From contig JANHAK010000075.1 of the NCBI GenBank assembly GCA_024464195.1, forward strand, positions 1-6,322: a DNA stretch of 6,322 nucleotides, read 5' to 3'. The notes under the pieces were generated by a model, which was not told the origin of the DNA, ran no database searches, and worked only from the letters and a program-made list of their open reading frames with translations. Positions 5,880 through 6,322 of the stretch are shown piece after piece. The stretch's first letter is position 1. Each line of letters opens with the position of its first letter. The stretch is from Methanomassiliicoccales archaeon (GTDB taxonomy: Archaea > Thermoplasmatota > Thermoplasmata > Methanomassiliicoccales > JACIVX01). Position numbers and translations under genes: made by a program.

Positions 5880-6322
5880 TTGGGAGTAATGGATGTAATT
5901 AGGAGTAGACGAAGCATTAGGAAGTATAAGAAAAAACCGATTCCAGAAGATCTCTTGATAGAAATCCTCGAAGCGGCTCGTCTCGCACCTTCTGGCGCAA
6001 ATAGGCAGTTTTGGAAATTAATTGTTGTTCGCGATGAAGAACGCAAGAAGGGATTGGTCCCCCTGTGTCGGGATCAAAAATTTATCGAAGACTGCTCAGC
6101 GTTCATCGCTGCTGTCGACGATCCGAACCAGAAGTGGTACAGGGTTGATGTCGCAATCGCCCTCGACCATCTATCTCTCGCGGCAGCTGAAAAGGGTCTA
6201 GGAACATGTTGGATTGGTGCGTTTGATCCAGAGAAGGTTGCTGAGTATCTAGGTGTTCCGAAAGGGTTGGTTGTTACGGTCTGCATGACATTAGGATATC
6301 CGGCGGAATCCCCAGAACCAAG
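5880..6322 (+). CDS. Nitroreductase family protein (FMN-dependent), C-terminal end cut by the window
   Basis: The frame stays open from the TTG at 5880 to the window end, 147 codons. It shows the classic small-nitroreductase layout: VIRSRRSIRKY (5-15), whose Arg residues contact the FMN phosphate; ARLAPSGANRQFW (33-45); a central helix with DHLSLAAAEKGLGTCWIGAF (96-115), the FMN/dimer region; and VCMTLGYPAE (134-143), which normally precedes the last 20-30 residues. Family members use NAD(P)H to reduce nitro compounds, quinones or flavins; some have specialised roles, and the substrate cannot be read from the sequence. About 25 residues are probably missing. Starting at the ATG at 5889 would remove three residues only. 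The gene has its own ribosome site and, being divergent from the radical SAM gene, probably its own promoter. Confidence 0.87.
   Translation, partial: MGVMDVIRSRRSIRKYKKKPIPEDLLIEILEAARLAPSGANRQFWKLIVVRDEERKKGLVPLCRDQKFIEDCSAFIAAVDDPNQKWYRVDVAIALDHLSLAAAEKGLGTCWIGAFDPEKVAEYLGVPKGLVVTVCMTLGYPAESPEP

Noticed and set aside
1..6322. CRISPR array, insertion sequence, tRNA or defence island
   Set aside because: No spaced direct repeats, transposase, terminal inverted repeats, tRNA cloverleaf signature or known defence domain was seen on either strand.

Overview
The window reads as a piece of a moderately AT-rich archaeal chromosome, most likely euryarchaeal and possibly Thermoplasmatota-like. The lineage guess is inference. 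Archaeal signs are a class A24 prepilin peptidase of the archaeal type, a radical SAM enzyme of the AmmeMemoRadiSam group behind a thiamine-monophosphate kinase, non-ATG starts (TTG, GTG), and an AT-rich box placed where an archaeal TATA box would give a leaderless or near-leaderless mRNA. The window is densely coded and shows no mobile element, tRNA, rRNA or CRISPR array.

Layout. (1) Positions 1-1246, plus strand: the 3' end of thiL, then after 6 bp a complete AmrS-type radical SAM gene whose ribosome binding site lies in the last codons of thiL, so the two look like an operon. (2) 1333-1989, plus: an endonuclease III-related HhH/FeS protein of the COG2231 type that appears to have lost the catalytic aspartate. 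(3) 1967-2875, minus: an archaeal A24 prepilin/prearchaellin peptidase, convergent with (2) and overlapping it by 23 bp. (4) 2971-4557, plus: an MscS-type channel with an added extracytoplasmic beta-rich domain. It is divergent from (3) across a 95-bp gap holding a 12-bp palindromic AT box. (5) 4545-5621, minus: a COG1313 (PflX-like) radical SAM protein whose 3' end overlaps the channel gene by 13 bp. (6) 5622-5879: a 258-bp gap with a possible small minus-strand reading frame. (7) 5880 to the end, plus: the start of a small FMN nitroreductase with a strong ribosome binding site, cut by the window end.

How the genes relate. Apart from thiL-amrS there is no obvious shared pathway. The two radical SAM proteins come from different COGs of the pyruvate-formate-lyase-activase relatives, yet both carry a similar cysteine cluster in front of the CxxxCxxC cluster motif. 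I see no clear defence, mobile or biosynthetic system. The best leads are the glycosylase-like protein without its catalytic Asp, the fused MscS channel, the matching cysteine clusters, and the possible broken small gene.
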